From: Ostrinia nubilalis
Lineage: Eukaryota; Arthropoda; Insecta; Lepidoptera; Crambidae
Direction: 5' to 3'
DNA length: 64,000 bases
Assembly: GCF_963855985.1 (NCBI RefSeq)
Contig: NC_087104.1
Location: 12,462,001-12,526,000 of the forward strand
This document shows positions 28,973 through 39,482 of the stretch, one piece after another; position 1 is the first letter of the stretch, and each line of letters opens with the position of its first letter. The position numbers and the translations under genes were made by a program. The notes below the pieces were generated by a model. The model did not search any database. It was given only the letters and a program-made list of their open reading frames with translations, and was not told the DNA's origin.

Positions 28973-30850
28973 TAGAGGTTGCAATCGAATATTCGAATAT
29001 TCGAATTTAGATTCCAAATTTAATATTCGAATAGTAAATTAACACGTATTCGAATATTACAAAAATTAACAGAAAAGATAGAACGAAGACAACTTAGTGT
29101 TTGAAAATGTGGTTGGAGGCATCAAATACATATCACCAACTAAAAGAACTAGTCATTGATGCTTCCGACTTCATTGGTGAACAATAAGTTGTCTTGCGAA
29201 ACCAAGGTTCCAAATTACCTGAAAGAGACAACTTTATTGAGCAAAGTCAGCTAACGATGCTGAAGACGGCGGACGGTAATGTCAACAAAAGCCGAGGTTC
29301 TGGGTGAGATCGAAAAGATTTATGGACAGCTACATACCTCCAAACCTGTTAATAACTCAGAAACAGATGCAAGTGCTAGGTTAACGCGACACTATACCAA
29401 AGACATCCCGTATATCAGCCTATACGAGATTAGGGAGGCTCTCAAACAGCTAAAGAACAACAAGGCACCGGGTGATGACGGAATAACCTGGGAGCTTCTG
29501 AACGCGGGTGGAACACCGAAACTCGTCCCGTCTTACTCTAAAGAACAACGCCAGAGGTATGGGATAGAAGCGTGGTGATGCTTTTCTTGGACTATGAGAA
29601 GGCCTTTGATTCGATCGATACTTATGCAGTGCTGCAGTCTCTTCAGCGGTGCCGTATTGACTATCGGTATATCGAGATGCTGAAATGCCTGTACAAAAAC
29701 GCTACCATGTCGAGCCGAGTACAGGAGCAGAGCACGAGAGCGATTCCTCTGCAGCGAGGCGTGAGGCAGAGAGATGTTATATCTCCGAAACCGTTGACCG
29801 CTGCATTGGCAGACGCTTTCAAGCTCCTTGAATGGAAAGGATTAGGCATAATTACCTTTCAATAGCGAATACATCACTCAGCTTCGGTTTGCTGACGATA
29901 TTGTGATCGTGGCAGAATCGCTTGAAGACCTTGGCACAATGCTCGAAGACCTTAATCGAGTCTCTCAACAGGCAGGCCTTCGGATGTACGTGGACAAAAC
30001 GAAGCTTAGGTCCAACGTGCATGTTTCGGTTAGAGCTCGATTCTCGAGAATGTTGACAAGTATGTCTTCCTCTGACAAACGATTCGGCTAGGTAGATTAA
30101 ATTTCGAGAAAAGGGTACATCGTCGAATCCAACTCGGCTGGGCAGCGTTCGGGAAACTATACAACATCTTTTCGTCCAAAATACCTCAGTGCCTAAAGAC
30201 GAAATTCTTCAATCAGTGTGTGTTACCTCTACCAGTGATGGTACACGGCTCGGAAACGTGGCCTCTTACAATAGGTCTTATAAATAAATTCAAAATTGCA
30301 CAGCGTGCTATGGGGAGGGCTATGCTCAGGGTTTCTTTACGAGACAGAATCAGAAATGAGGAGATCCGTAAACGAACTAAAGTCGCTGACATAGCCCGAC
30401 GGATTAGCAAGCTGAAATGGCAATGGGCAGATCACATAGTACGCTGAAATGATGGCCGATGGGGCAGCAAGGTTCTGGAGTGGAGGCCACGTACCAAAAA
30501 GCGCAACGTGAGACGTCCACCCACAAAGGTGGACCGAATACCTCATATAGGTAGCGGGAAGGCGCTGGATACAGGCCGCTGCCAAGCAGTCATTGTGGAA
30601 GTCATTGGGAGAGGCCTATGTTCAGCAGTGGACGTTCTATGGCTGAAATTATGATGATGATGAGAATTTTATAACTGTTTTAAAAACTATATTGTTAAAT
30701 AGTTAAAATATAGTTCCTAAAGCAATAAACCATTGATAATTTAAGTACATTTTTTTTTAAAGTATTCGAATATTCGAATAATATTCGAATATCACTGAAA
30801 AAATATTCGAATATTCGAAATAGAAATCTATCGAATATTTGCAATCCCTA
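28973..30850. mobile_element. hAT-type element with ATTCGAATATTCGAAT repeats and RTE cargo
   Basis: Inverted ends TAGAGGTTGCAATCGAATAT and TAGGGATTGCAAATATTCGA (complement) are flanked by the exact 8-bp duplication GTCCATAC (28965-28972, 30851-30858). Clusters of ATATTCGAAT lie just inside both ends. The interior is an RTE fragment (29264-30660). An 8-bp duplication with TAGGG-type ends indicates hAT. No transposase is seen. Confidence 0.88.
29264..30660 (+). pseudogene. RTE reverse transcriptase relic inside hAT element
   Basis: Pieces of an RTE ORF occur in order across frames: LKQLKNNKAPGDDGITWELL, LFLDYEKAFDSIDTYAVLQS, IPLQRGVRQRDVISPK, an LRFADDIVIVAESLEDLG block, MVHGSETWPL and KLKWQWADH. 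A GATGAT tail ends near 30660. The RT Asp pair is visible, but frames break near 29570, 29865 and 30090, and internal segments are shortened. It is the longest RTE copy in the window. Confidence 0.85.
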
Positions 30851-30955
30851 GTCCATACAAAAGGACAGAATATTGACTGAACTAGAATATTATTATGTGT
30901 TATTTAAGTTAAAGAATCAAATTTAACTCTATTGAAAATCTTTATTACATTTATA

Positions 30956-32356
30956 GGGTAAACCGTATAGCTATTGCCCACTTAAAGATTTCAAACACAT
31001 TGAAATGAAAAATTTAAGAAAGTATTTTAATTATCGACCATTTATGACTTTTTTCTTATAACTCAATAAACTGTTAAACAGAATATTAACAGTTTTTAGT
31101 TAAAACTTACGTAACTTAGAAAATATTGAAATAAATTTAAAATCCTCAAAAAAGTACAGTCATTGCCCATTACTTACACTAATTGCCCACATCAAAGCAC
31201 AGTAATTGCCCAGTATCTTAGAACAAAATAATCAATTTGAAAATGACAAAATAGGCTTTAAATAAACAAAACAAAACATTAAACTTAAATTCTAGTAGTA
31301 CAGTCTACAAAATTTCAAAATAAATTGCGTTTGACCTTATTAACATATTATCAAATATTTCTTGAGCTGATGTTGATGAGTCAGAATCGGCAGAGACTAA
31401 ATCATCTAGGTACTTCAAAACATAGATGACGCAAAAATTTGAATTTTATATGTGTTTATTTTTTTATCTTCTTTGATATCAGTTCAAGTGGTTGCTCAGA
31501 ATGTTCAATTAGCTGTTGGTTATTCTTCCCTAAAGTTGTATCTATTTCCTTAAAATTAACATTTTCACTAGTAGATTTAACGTAGGATTTTCATTTTTTG
31601 TATTTGCGTTTGAATTTTTATCAATGTTTTCAAGCCAAACCATATTTTTCAGCAATTTATCTTGTAGATAAATTGTTGGATACATCTTGTACAGCTTCGA
31701 TCGCTTTTTGCAAATTTTCTATGCTATATTGAACTTTTGGAGTCTTTGGCATACTGAAAATGAAACAATAAAAGCCATTTCAATATTTATGCCTGTAAAT
31801 TGCAAAACAAGTCTAGCAATGAGCAACTTAAACACTGCTACTGCATGGTGTCAACACTCTAATAATAATTGCCCTGGGCAATAACTATACATTAACATAT
31901 GGCAATAACTGAAATGATGGTGGGCAATAACTAAAAATATACAGATTTACGTGCAGTGATTACCCACCGTTAAAATTACCGTTAGAAATCAAATTTTATC
32001 AGTTATTTTCATTGATAATGGAGAAAACACTTATAATTTCATCATGACTATACACCATTAGTTGAATATTAAATAACTTGCAAAAAAATTTTAACCTCTA
32101 AGCAAGTAATTCCTTAGTAAAATTGTTAAGGTCTTTACCTGTTTGAGTAACATTTTCACCCGTCTTGACAAAATCCGCCATAACTGTTTTTTTTTTGTGT
32201 TTCCTATTGTAAATTTAAAATCTACTGTACATTGATCTCGGAGTCATCTACCTAGTAAATTCAAATCTAACTAGAGTGATTCAAAGTCAGCACCTGACAA
32301 TATTATTCTTAAAGCGGGCAATCACTACCAGTGGGCAATCACTCTCTGGTTTACCC
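30956..32356. mobile_element. DNA element, family beta (ATTGCCCA motif)
   Basis: This 1401-bp unit has inverted ends GGGTAAACC and GGTTTACCC, flanked by TA on each side; a longer duplication is not exact. About ten copies of ATTGCCCA or its complement TGGGCAAT occur at both ends and in the middle (near 30972, 31163, 31182, 31204, 31868, 31920, 32315, 32330). The longest open frame is 65 codons. No transposase is seen. Confidence 0.75.
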
Positions 32357-32451
32357 TATTATGTTTTAATTTCATCTTTTTAGCAAGGAAGTTTTTAATT
32401 TTTTTTTTTTTTAATTTGGTAAGGTTTCTAATAACACTTTTTACTTTGTAG

Positions 32452-32630
32452 GGGCAGAAAAGTTCTCGAGTGACAACCGCGGGCCGGAAGACGTAGTGTG
32501 GGCAGGCCCCCCACTAGGTGGACTGACGATCTGGTCAAGGTCGCGGGAAGAACCTGAATTCGGGCAGCGCACGACCGGTCGTTATGGAAATCCTTGGGGA
32601 GGCCTTAGTCCAGCAGTGGACTTTACTCTA
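32452..32630 (+). pseudogene. RTE 3' fragment
   Basis: Plus-strand text GTTCTCGAGTGACAACCGCG through CCAGCAGTGGAC is the RTE C-terminal code and 3' end (VLEW..R..GR.SVGRPP-like, then the tail). It is truncated and frame-damaged. Confidence 0.75.
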
Positions 32631-32639
32631 TTAATAAAT

Positions 32640-33130
32640 ACTTGATTGAAAATATAATACAAATCTGCATTTATTTTAAAACCCCCAAAAACCAGCTTTT
32701 CAGATGCAGTGTCAGCAATAACACCAACAAAGCCTTTTAATCCATTGTTCCTAATAGGGATGTGGAATGTAGAGACAATTTCGCTTTATCGATAAAAAGT
32801 TTTATTAAATACATTTTTACTCATTTTCACTTAAAATTGCATTCATTTAAAATTAATTAACTGTGTCTAGAATCTAGATTTACATTTTGTTAGATTAGAC
32901 TAGAGATTGACTAGCTTGGTAATGGGTCTGCCATGGATTTTGATCAAAATGTTAATATTTTTCCATTAGTTTTTTTTTTTTTCCCAGAAACAGCATCTGA
33001 CAGTCAATGAAAGTGTGAAGTATAAAGCCAACTACTCAATGAAAGTGTAAAGTAAAAAGTCTAAAAAAATTAGCCGGAAGAAATTGACATACATTTTTTT
33101 TTTATTATATAAGTAGACAACGATATTACT
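32640..33130. other. Gene-free stretch
   Basis: AT-rich, with short duplicated phrases (AATGAAAGTGTAAAGTA near 33006-33060). No gene or element end is recognised. Confidence 0.4.
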
Positions 33131-33132
33131 TC

Positions 33133-33295
33133 CATAATTCGTCGCTTGCCTCTCTAACTGACGTAACTAACATTTTTCAAAAATTTCAGGCGATTAGACA
33201 GATCGATTCGTCTTGCAAAACTGATTATGATGGTGTAGATAACTCAGTTTCGAAAAAAATTTCAGATACGTCAGAGAGGCAAGCGACGAATTATG
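33133..33295. mobile_element. MITE with ATAATTCGTCGCTTGCC ends
   Basis: This 163-bp unit has inverted ends of about 28 bp (CATAATTCGTCGCTTGCCTC and complement). Confidence 0.8.
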
Positions 33296-33766
33296 AATTT
33301 AGTTTATTGTGACACAAAAAACAGACTTCTTTTGTTCAATAATAAGATAAATTTAATTATTTCATCGATAACAGATTGCTCCCACCCCTTCTCCTAACTA
33401 GTATAGTTTGACGGTGGTGACGTAGCTAAGCTGTTTGCCGGCCCTTGTCAACCGGTATTAAGGTGCGGTCTGCCGGTAGGCCTAAACAACGGTACAACTC
33501 TAGCTGAACTATTTCAATATTCTCACGTTGGTACCCGCCGGTGACAGTTGCTTTTTGTTTGTTGGCGATAAAACGTCCTAAGTTCAAAATTGGGGCAGTA
33601 AATTACGTCTTGTCTCGTCTTAAAGCCTAAATGAAAGCAACTGCTCAGAAACATTTTTTTGTGGAATTTACAGGGAAAATACGAGTACAATAGAGCGGCC
33701 ATTAATTACCTACCGTTTTGAAAATTGAATTAAATTTTTTTGCTTAAAATGTTGTTTACATAGGTG
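33296..33766. other. Gene-free stretch
   Basis: No coding frame, RNA gene or clear element is seen. Composition is mixed. Confidence 0.4.
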
Positions 33767-33968
33767 TTAGAATCTAAACCGCTTAAGTTAGACGCTTGAA
33801 ATTTGGCATGCAGGTACCTTAGTAAACTTAAAGCTTAGTTACAACAGGATATTGCAAAATTCCCACGGGAACGGGAGTTAGCGGGAAAAAACATTTGTAT
33901 GAAAAAATCTAAACCGCGTAAGATAGATGAACGGGATCCACGCGTACGAAGTCGCGGGCGGCCGCTAG
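33767..33968 (+). mobile_element. Helitron-like element
   Basis: It ends with a GC-rich hairpin region GTCGCGGGCGGCCGCTAGTT. Text such as GGGATCCACGCGTACGAAG before it is a common lepidopteran Helitron-like 3' end. A similar end on the minus strand is at 38047. Confidence 0.55.
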
Positions 33969-34358
33969 TTATAAAATAATTTTCCTCACATACTACTATT
34001 AAAATGGCTAACAAATATCTAACTTTTAACAACTAACTTATTTGGCAAAATACCACTTTTCAGCCCACCCTGTACAACCGTCATATTATTATGCAATTTC
34101 CAATGCACTAGGTACTCATTAAATACATAAAAAGCCACAAATGGGCTAGCCCATTTTAAATATATTTTTGGTGCACATTTTCCTCGCATTGTATCGTAGA
34201 GTTATCAATATAAATAATAATTCCGCCTTCAAAATAACGTGGGTTTATCAGAATGGTAGAGTTCTAATTAATTGTTAGAAAACCCCAATAATTTTCTGGA
34301 AACTTACAATAATGATTGAAATATTAATGAATATTTGTGTTATGTCAACGGGATAGCA

Positions 34359-34522
34359 TCTTAACTAATATTATAAATGCGAAAGTTTGTATGTTTTTGA
34401 TTTTGATGAAACTTTACAGGATTATTATTTATAACCCAGAATAACATATTTTATAGGCTATAATTTATGACGATCTGTGACAAACTAAATATCACGAGGG
34501 TGAAGCCGCGGGCAAAAGCTAG
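34359..34522 (+). mobile_element. Short Helitron-like element (Lep1 type)
   Basis: It starts TCTTAACTAATATTATAAAT and ends GTGAAGCCGCGGGCAAAAGC followed by TAGC. No target duplication is needed for Helitrons. It is related to 45980-46176 and 48497-49408. Confidence 0.75.
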
Positions 34523-34592
34523 CTTAGAATAAAAAGAAATATAGTAGACCATTGCGCCAATAGGCTCCCGCTCATCATTTATCTAGACATAT

Positions 34593-34756
34593 AAGAGCGC
34601 TTTTACATTAGGGCGTAAGTAGCGCGACTGCAGCGCGGCAGCGACGTTTTTATAATGTGAAGGCATGCATCCTCTGTCACACAGTATGAAATTTTCGGCA
34701 GCGCGTCTGTCGTGCGTTTGTCGCGCTGCTAAATCGCCTAAATGTGAAAGCGCTCT
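34593..34756. mobile_element. MITE with AGAGCGCTTTTACATT ends
   Basis: This 164-bp GC-rich unit has inverted ends AGAGCGCTTTTACATTAGGG and near complement, with GCGCGAC-rich arms. Confidence 0.75.
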
Positions 34757-35105
34757 AAAATATTTCTCAATTCTATCTAGTCATTGAGTTAGTTACCCAG
34801 ACTACTTCTAAAACGAGTGCACGATGTGAAAAGTCATTCGTATTCGGTGATTCGTCATCATTTCCCGCCTCTATCAAAGCCACAGCCACGTCTGCTGCAG
34901 GGCTGGTAATGAATAGGCCCAATTAGTGACAGTCGCTGCCATTTCAACAGCCCTCAGGAGAGTTTAGGTCCATTGACGCACGGGAAAAATCGGGTATCTA
35001 CTGCGCTGTCACTCCGAAATACGTTAACAGATATTTTTACGTTGCCATTCCTCTCACACAAAGTAAGATGCCAGCATGAGCGACGGTGACAGACAGACCC
35101 GAAAT
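34757..35105. other. Gene-free stretch
   Basis: No gene is found. The segment 34840-35100 has balanced composition and no repeat noticed; it may be single-copy. Confidence 0.35.
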
Positions 35106-35108
35106 TAA

Positions 35109-35325
35109 GACTGAGTTGCACCACCTAACTTTGACCGTAACTATAACTATATCGATCAACATGGAAAGCATTGGGGGAGGCCTATGTTCAGCAGTGGACG
35201 TCCTATGGCTGAAATGATGATGATGATGATAACGATATCCGGTGCTTTTTCTATGGAGTTTGACAGATTTTTGACGTTTGTAAAAGTAAACTAAGATAAA
35301 GTAAGATGGTGCAACCCAGCCTAAG
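35109..35325. mobile_element. GGCTGAGTTGCACCA-type MITE with RTE tail inserted
   Basis: The ends match the MITE at 27302-27426. About 75 bp of RTE 3' end (GGGGGAGGCCTATGTTCAGC, tail of GAT repeats) interrupts it near 35152-35230, with ATAAC on both sides. Confidence 0.7.
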
Positions 35326-35811
35326 TGAACAGCGTTTCGTTCGTTTCAGCCAAATGACGTCCACCACTGCTACAGACTGCTCAAAGACCAACCACAAGGA
35401 TTTTCACATCCATCTTCTGGTATCTTCTTTTAATATGACAGTCAGAATCAAGATATTAGCAAAGATGCACATTATCTACCTATGTGTGGGAGGCTAAAAG
35501 GGCTTTGCAATTTACACTCTCTGTAAAAAGATGTAAAAACATTGTGTATACTTCTTAACACTTTTATAATAGAAAAAGCAAGGAGTAAAGACTAACGATG
35601 AAGGTCTACCGATTGCTTGAAATTTTTTATCGCACCCGTTTGACGCACTGGAATTAGGTAACTCATTTTGACACTGGAGGCATCTCAGCCTATAAAAATC
35701 AAATACACTAAATTAGGAAAATAATATGTTTTCTTCAGGGCAAGCACAAGAGTCTGAGTTCACCGCACCACCTTATTTTAACCGTAACAATAACAATAAC
35801 CTGTACTTTTC

Positions 35812-35855
35812 AACCGACTTCAAAAAAAGGAGGAGGTTCTCAATTCGACCCGTAT

Positions 35856-35886
<31 letters not shown>

Positions 35887-36572
35887 CTATGTTTGTTACG
35901 CGATAACTCCGCCAATTATGAACCGATTTGAACAAATCTTTTTTCAGCGTATAGGTAATACCTCAAGGGTGGTCCCATTTAAATTTAATAATAAAAAAAA
36001 CAACCCCCAAGGGTGGAAAATTGGGGATGAACTTTTTTATACGCAATATCTCCGCCGATTATAAACCAATTAGAACGATTACTTTTTTGTTGAATAGGTA
36101 TTATCAAAAGGGTGGTTTCATGCGAATTTGAAGAAAATATTTCACCCCCAAGGGTGGAAAATTGGGGATGAACTTTTTTATAATATACATTAAGAATATG
36201 GTCTCAATGTACTGCCTACCTTCAGTGGTAACATCAAGGTAATAATTAGTTAACTAAAAAGCAAGAAATAAGTTAAATTTTATAAAAAAAAATAAAACCG
36301 ACTCCAAAAAACCTACACTAAAAAGTAGAATAATAATTACTAATTACCTACTTATTTATTAGGACGAATTATTGATATTTATGTAGGTATACCATGATTG
36401 ATACTTTTGGAGTCGGTGCAGGCAAACTTTACATGTTTCATAATCTTGGCACCGACTCCAGAAGTATCAATCATGGTATACCTACATAAATATCAATAAT
36501 TCGTCCTAATAAATAAGTAGGTAATTAGTAATTATTATTCTACTTTTTAGTGTAGGTTTTTTGGAGTCGGTT
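35812..36572 (+). mobile_element. AACCGACT-family element, near-identical inverted pair member
   Basis: It begins AACCGACTTCAAAAAAAGGA and ends TTTTTTGGAGTCGGTT. It holds a T run of about 30 (35857-35886) and a right-hand palindrome (36297-36572) with arms of over 110 bp. By eye it is essentially identical to 44122-44884 on the opposite strand. The 112-codon open frame here is an effect of repeat text and has no known motif. Confidence 0.85.
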
Positions 36573-36719
36573 TTATTTTTTTTGTATGACAAACGTTAAA
36601 AATCTGTCAAACTCCATAAAACAATTCAGCCTTAAGCTAAGTAACTTGCTGAAATACGCATTCTCTCGCTCCCGATCAGTCCGTCTTTTTTCGAGCAACG
36701 TTAGAACTTGTCTGCCTAA

Positions 36720-36894
36720 GAGTAGGCGCACACCGTTGATTTTTCATCGGCCGATAGTTTAGTCGGGCTGTTGATCAGTATGGGCATGTATGGGAGTGCG
36801 CAAACTACGCCGATTCGATTTGGCCGATTCTTAGTACAATTTGAAATCGGGCACAACTATCGGCCAACTAAAAATCAACGGTGTACGCCTACTC
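36720..36894. mobile_element. PIF/Harbinger-type MITE, copy 2
   Basis: This 175-bp unit has inverted ends GAGTAGGCGCACACCG and TAA at 36717-36719 and 36895-36897. Confidence 0.8.
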
Positions 36895-36927
36895 TAATAA
36901 AAAATCTGTGGAAATGATCAATTCGAT

Positions 36928-37852
36928 GGCTCCTACGTATACTGGCGTAAGTGAAAAAAGTAAATTTTACAGGAGAGCCATTTTCGTGGCCAGAACCATA
37001 TTTTTGGGTCATATCTTCTGACCTACTAAAACGAATTTAATGAAATTTCACATTTAGCCTTAACATGTAATGCTTTTGCTACTGCTGTTATCAATTTTTA
37101 TATTTTTCTTATATATTTTGAGATTTTACGCATTGCCCTTTTACGTCGTCACATTTCTATAATTTCATGTATATTGTTCAACGTAAAGAGACTTAAATGA
37201 CAACGTAAATATAATATTTTAAGCGATTACTCTCTTTATTTATGCATGTAATTATTTTAATTATTATCATGTGCTATATCAATAATAAATCAGTTAGAAA
37301 AAGTTGTTTAATGTATCGTTATTACGTTTTAACGTAAATACGCCCTTATACTGTGCTCGAGATTTAGTTAGGTCTTTTAACATAATGTGTCATATTTTTA
37401 AAAATTATAAATAACTTGAAAAAATCGAACTGCCTAAGGCGGGAATTGAACCCACGATGCCTTAGGCAGTTAGATTTTTTCAAGTTATTTATAATTTTCA
37501 AATTAGTTTGAGATGCGACTCTTAACGCTAAAAATTAAATAACTATATAATGTGTCATAATTTATAAATAAAACAATTTGCTAAATATTTTCATGGCTTT
37601 ATTTAAGATTTGGATTATAAAAAATATATATTTATGTAAGCAACTACTCGTATAGATTGACGAATCGTATGATAGGGCTTTATACGTGGCGTAGTTTTGC
37701 ACATACGCCTATTTGCCTAAAATTTTATTTTGTATCTAGTGGAAAAACATTTTTTTTTCTTACTGACGTTATAGATTAGAGCAAAATGAAATCATTGCTT
37801 AAATAATTGGAAAAAGGCGTAAGCGGCAGTTTCGCCCTTATACGTAGGAGCC
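36928..37852. mobile_element. DNA element, family eta (TACGCC motif)
   Basis: Inverted ends GGCTCCTACGTATA (left) and TATACGTAGGAGCC (right) bound 925 bp. CAAT occurs just outside both ends (about 36919 and 37857), a possible 4-bp duplication with a few ambiguous bases. GGCGTA, TACGCC and ACGTAAA are scattered through the body. It contains a fold-back (37404-37501). Confidence 0.6.
37404..37501. repeat. Fold-back with tRNA-like loop
   Basis: Arms of about 40 bp (AAATTATAAATAACTTGAAA and AACTGCCTAAGGC, with complements) enclose a loop GGGAATTGAACCCACGAT. The loop resembles a tRNA T-arm or B-box complement. No full tRNA is present. Confidence 0.75.
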
Positions 37853-38046
37853 ATCGCAATGGAAACAGTCGTCTGGTATCTTTCCAGACGAATGAATAGG
37901 CAGCAAAAATGTTAGCAGCTCGTTACAGCACGCATTACCCTTACTGCCTAATTGCGTATTGTGATTGAGACAAAAGACGAACCACTCGCTCAAATCAGCC
38001 ACGGTTTGAACACTTAGGCATATTTAACACCTATTTATATTATGAA

Positions 38047-38165
38047 CTAGCGGCCGCCCGCGACTTCGTGCGCGTGGATCCCGTAATATGCCCTTAGGGA
38101 TTGAATTTTGCAAAATCCCGTCTTACTGAGCACCTACCTACGTTCTATGCGGGTTCCCCATGCAA
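38047..38165 (-). mobile_element. Helitron-like 3' end, minus strand
   Basis: AACTAGCGGCCGCCCGCGAC is the complement of the end at 33968. The other boundary is not clear. Confidence 0.5.
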
Positions 38166-38582
38166 AATTTGAGACTGTGATGGATGATGAATGACTGTGC
38201 GTCAGTCAATCAGTGACCTTTCGCTTTTATAGACATAGACAGATATTTGACTATTTAGTATTGTAACTAACGCCGTTTGTGAATACGGACGTAAATATAA
38301 TGTAGAGGCACACATACTACTTTTAGGTATCCTACCGAAGGTACTATAAAAAGATATCAACTTATTCTCAAATCTAAATTCTAGTTTAAAATCTAGTTTG
38401 TAGAAAATTTACATAAACCAGGGACTCTATTCGAATAAGTTTATAGTCGACATTTTAATTTGATTCAATAGCTCATTTATATAGATGCAATAAGGGCAAT
38501 TATATTACACAAATATTTTATGGTGAGTTGTCGTCTCTACAATGGATCGTTTGATCACTAAAGAACACTTTACAACACTTAA

Positions 38583-38713
38583 GTATGCTCACAAACATTA
38601 CTATGAGGTCTCACAGTGTGTGTGGCGTGGTGTGCACAGGGTGACACACGAACCAATCCAACTGCGTTCGATTTGCTGTGTCAAAAGCAAGCATCGTTTG
38701 TGAATACGGGTGT
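38583..38713. mobile_element. MITE with GTATTCACAAACG-type ends, copy 1
   Basis: Matches 43617-43756 in the opposite orientation. It carries ATGAGGTCTCACAGTG and GCGTTCGATTTGCTG, and ends TTTGTGAATACGGGTGT. Confidence 0.75.
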
Positions 38714-38958
38714 TTTAATAATGTTAAATTGAACCGCCAAATCAGGAAGTTTTTCATTCGAAGTATCGATATTTCTGGAATCCAAATGAGGTACGTCGAT
38801 AAAAGAGTGGGCGTGCCCCTGCATAATCCACCGGTTGGTCATTCTACGGGTCGCAGCTTCCACAAACTTCGGTTCTCTCAGCGGAACCCTGAACCGTATT
38901 GTAAAACGGTTCAGTAACTCCAGTCTAAATTATATTTTAAGACTAATTGATCGGCTTA

Positions 38959-39131
38959 GCCTAGGCGCAGACCGCCGACTTTTAGTTGGCCGATAGTTGG
39001 GCCGATTCTAAATTGTATGAAGAATCGGCCGATACCAAATCGGTGTAATATGCGCACTTTCATACATGTCCATATTGATTAACTAACTGACCCAACTATC
39101 GGCGGACAAAGTATGTGGTCTGCGCCTAGGG
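38959..39131. mobile_element. PIF/Harbinger-type MITE, copy 3
   Basis: This 173-bp unit has inverted ends GCCTAGGCGCAGACCGCCGA and TTA at 38956-38958 and 39132-39134. Confidence 0.85.
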
Positions 39132-39327
39132 TTATAGCCCAAAAGACGGTCGGATTCATTAAGGCCTTATAAGATTGAAAAACATTGTTTTTGTTATGTT
39201 ATAGCACCTAGGTATAAATCATCACAAGATGCACATTCCAAGGACAGGGCCTACTCACTAAGACCCGATGGTGTCCACCGGAGCCCAATGAAATAACAGA
39301 GCTGCGAGTTACTGTCCCCAAACTAAT

Positions 39328-39482
39328 GCGTGCAGCTCGCGTCGATGGCGATGGCGATCACTGCACGTGCATAGATCGCCGCGTTCAATGACAGGACGCG
39401 TTGATGTGAACTCAATCGCTACAAATTCATACACGACATTTTGATCCGCATCGCGCACGCAGGCTGCACGCGTTGGTTTAGC
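39328..39482. mobile_element. MITE with GCGTGCAGC ends
   Basis: AATGCGTGCAGCTCGCGTCG at the left and CAGGCTGCACGCGTTGG at the right are inverted. The interior has GATCGCC/GGCGATC pairs. Confidence 0.6.

Noticed and set aside
35726..36064. 112-codon frame with a poly-Phe run, and its 70-codon partner at 44630-44842
   Set aside because: They lie in both copies of a repeat element, with the run coming from a T homopolymer; no protein motif.
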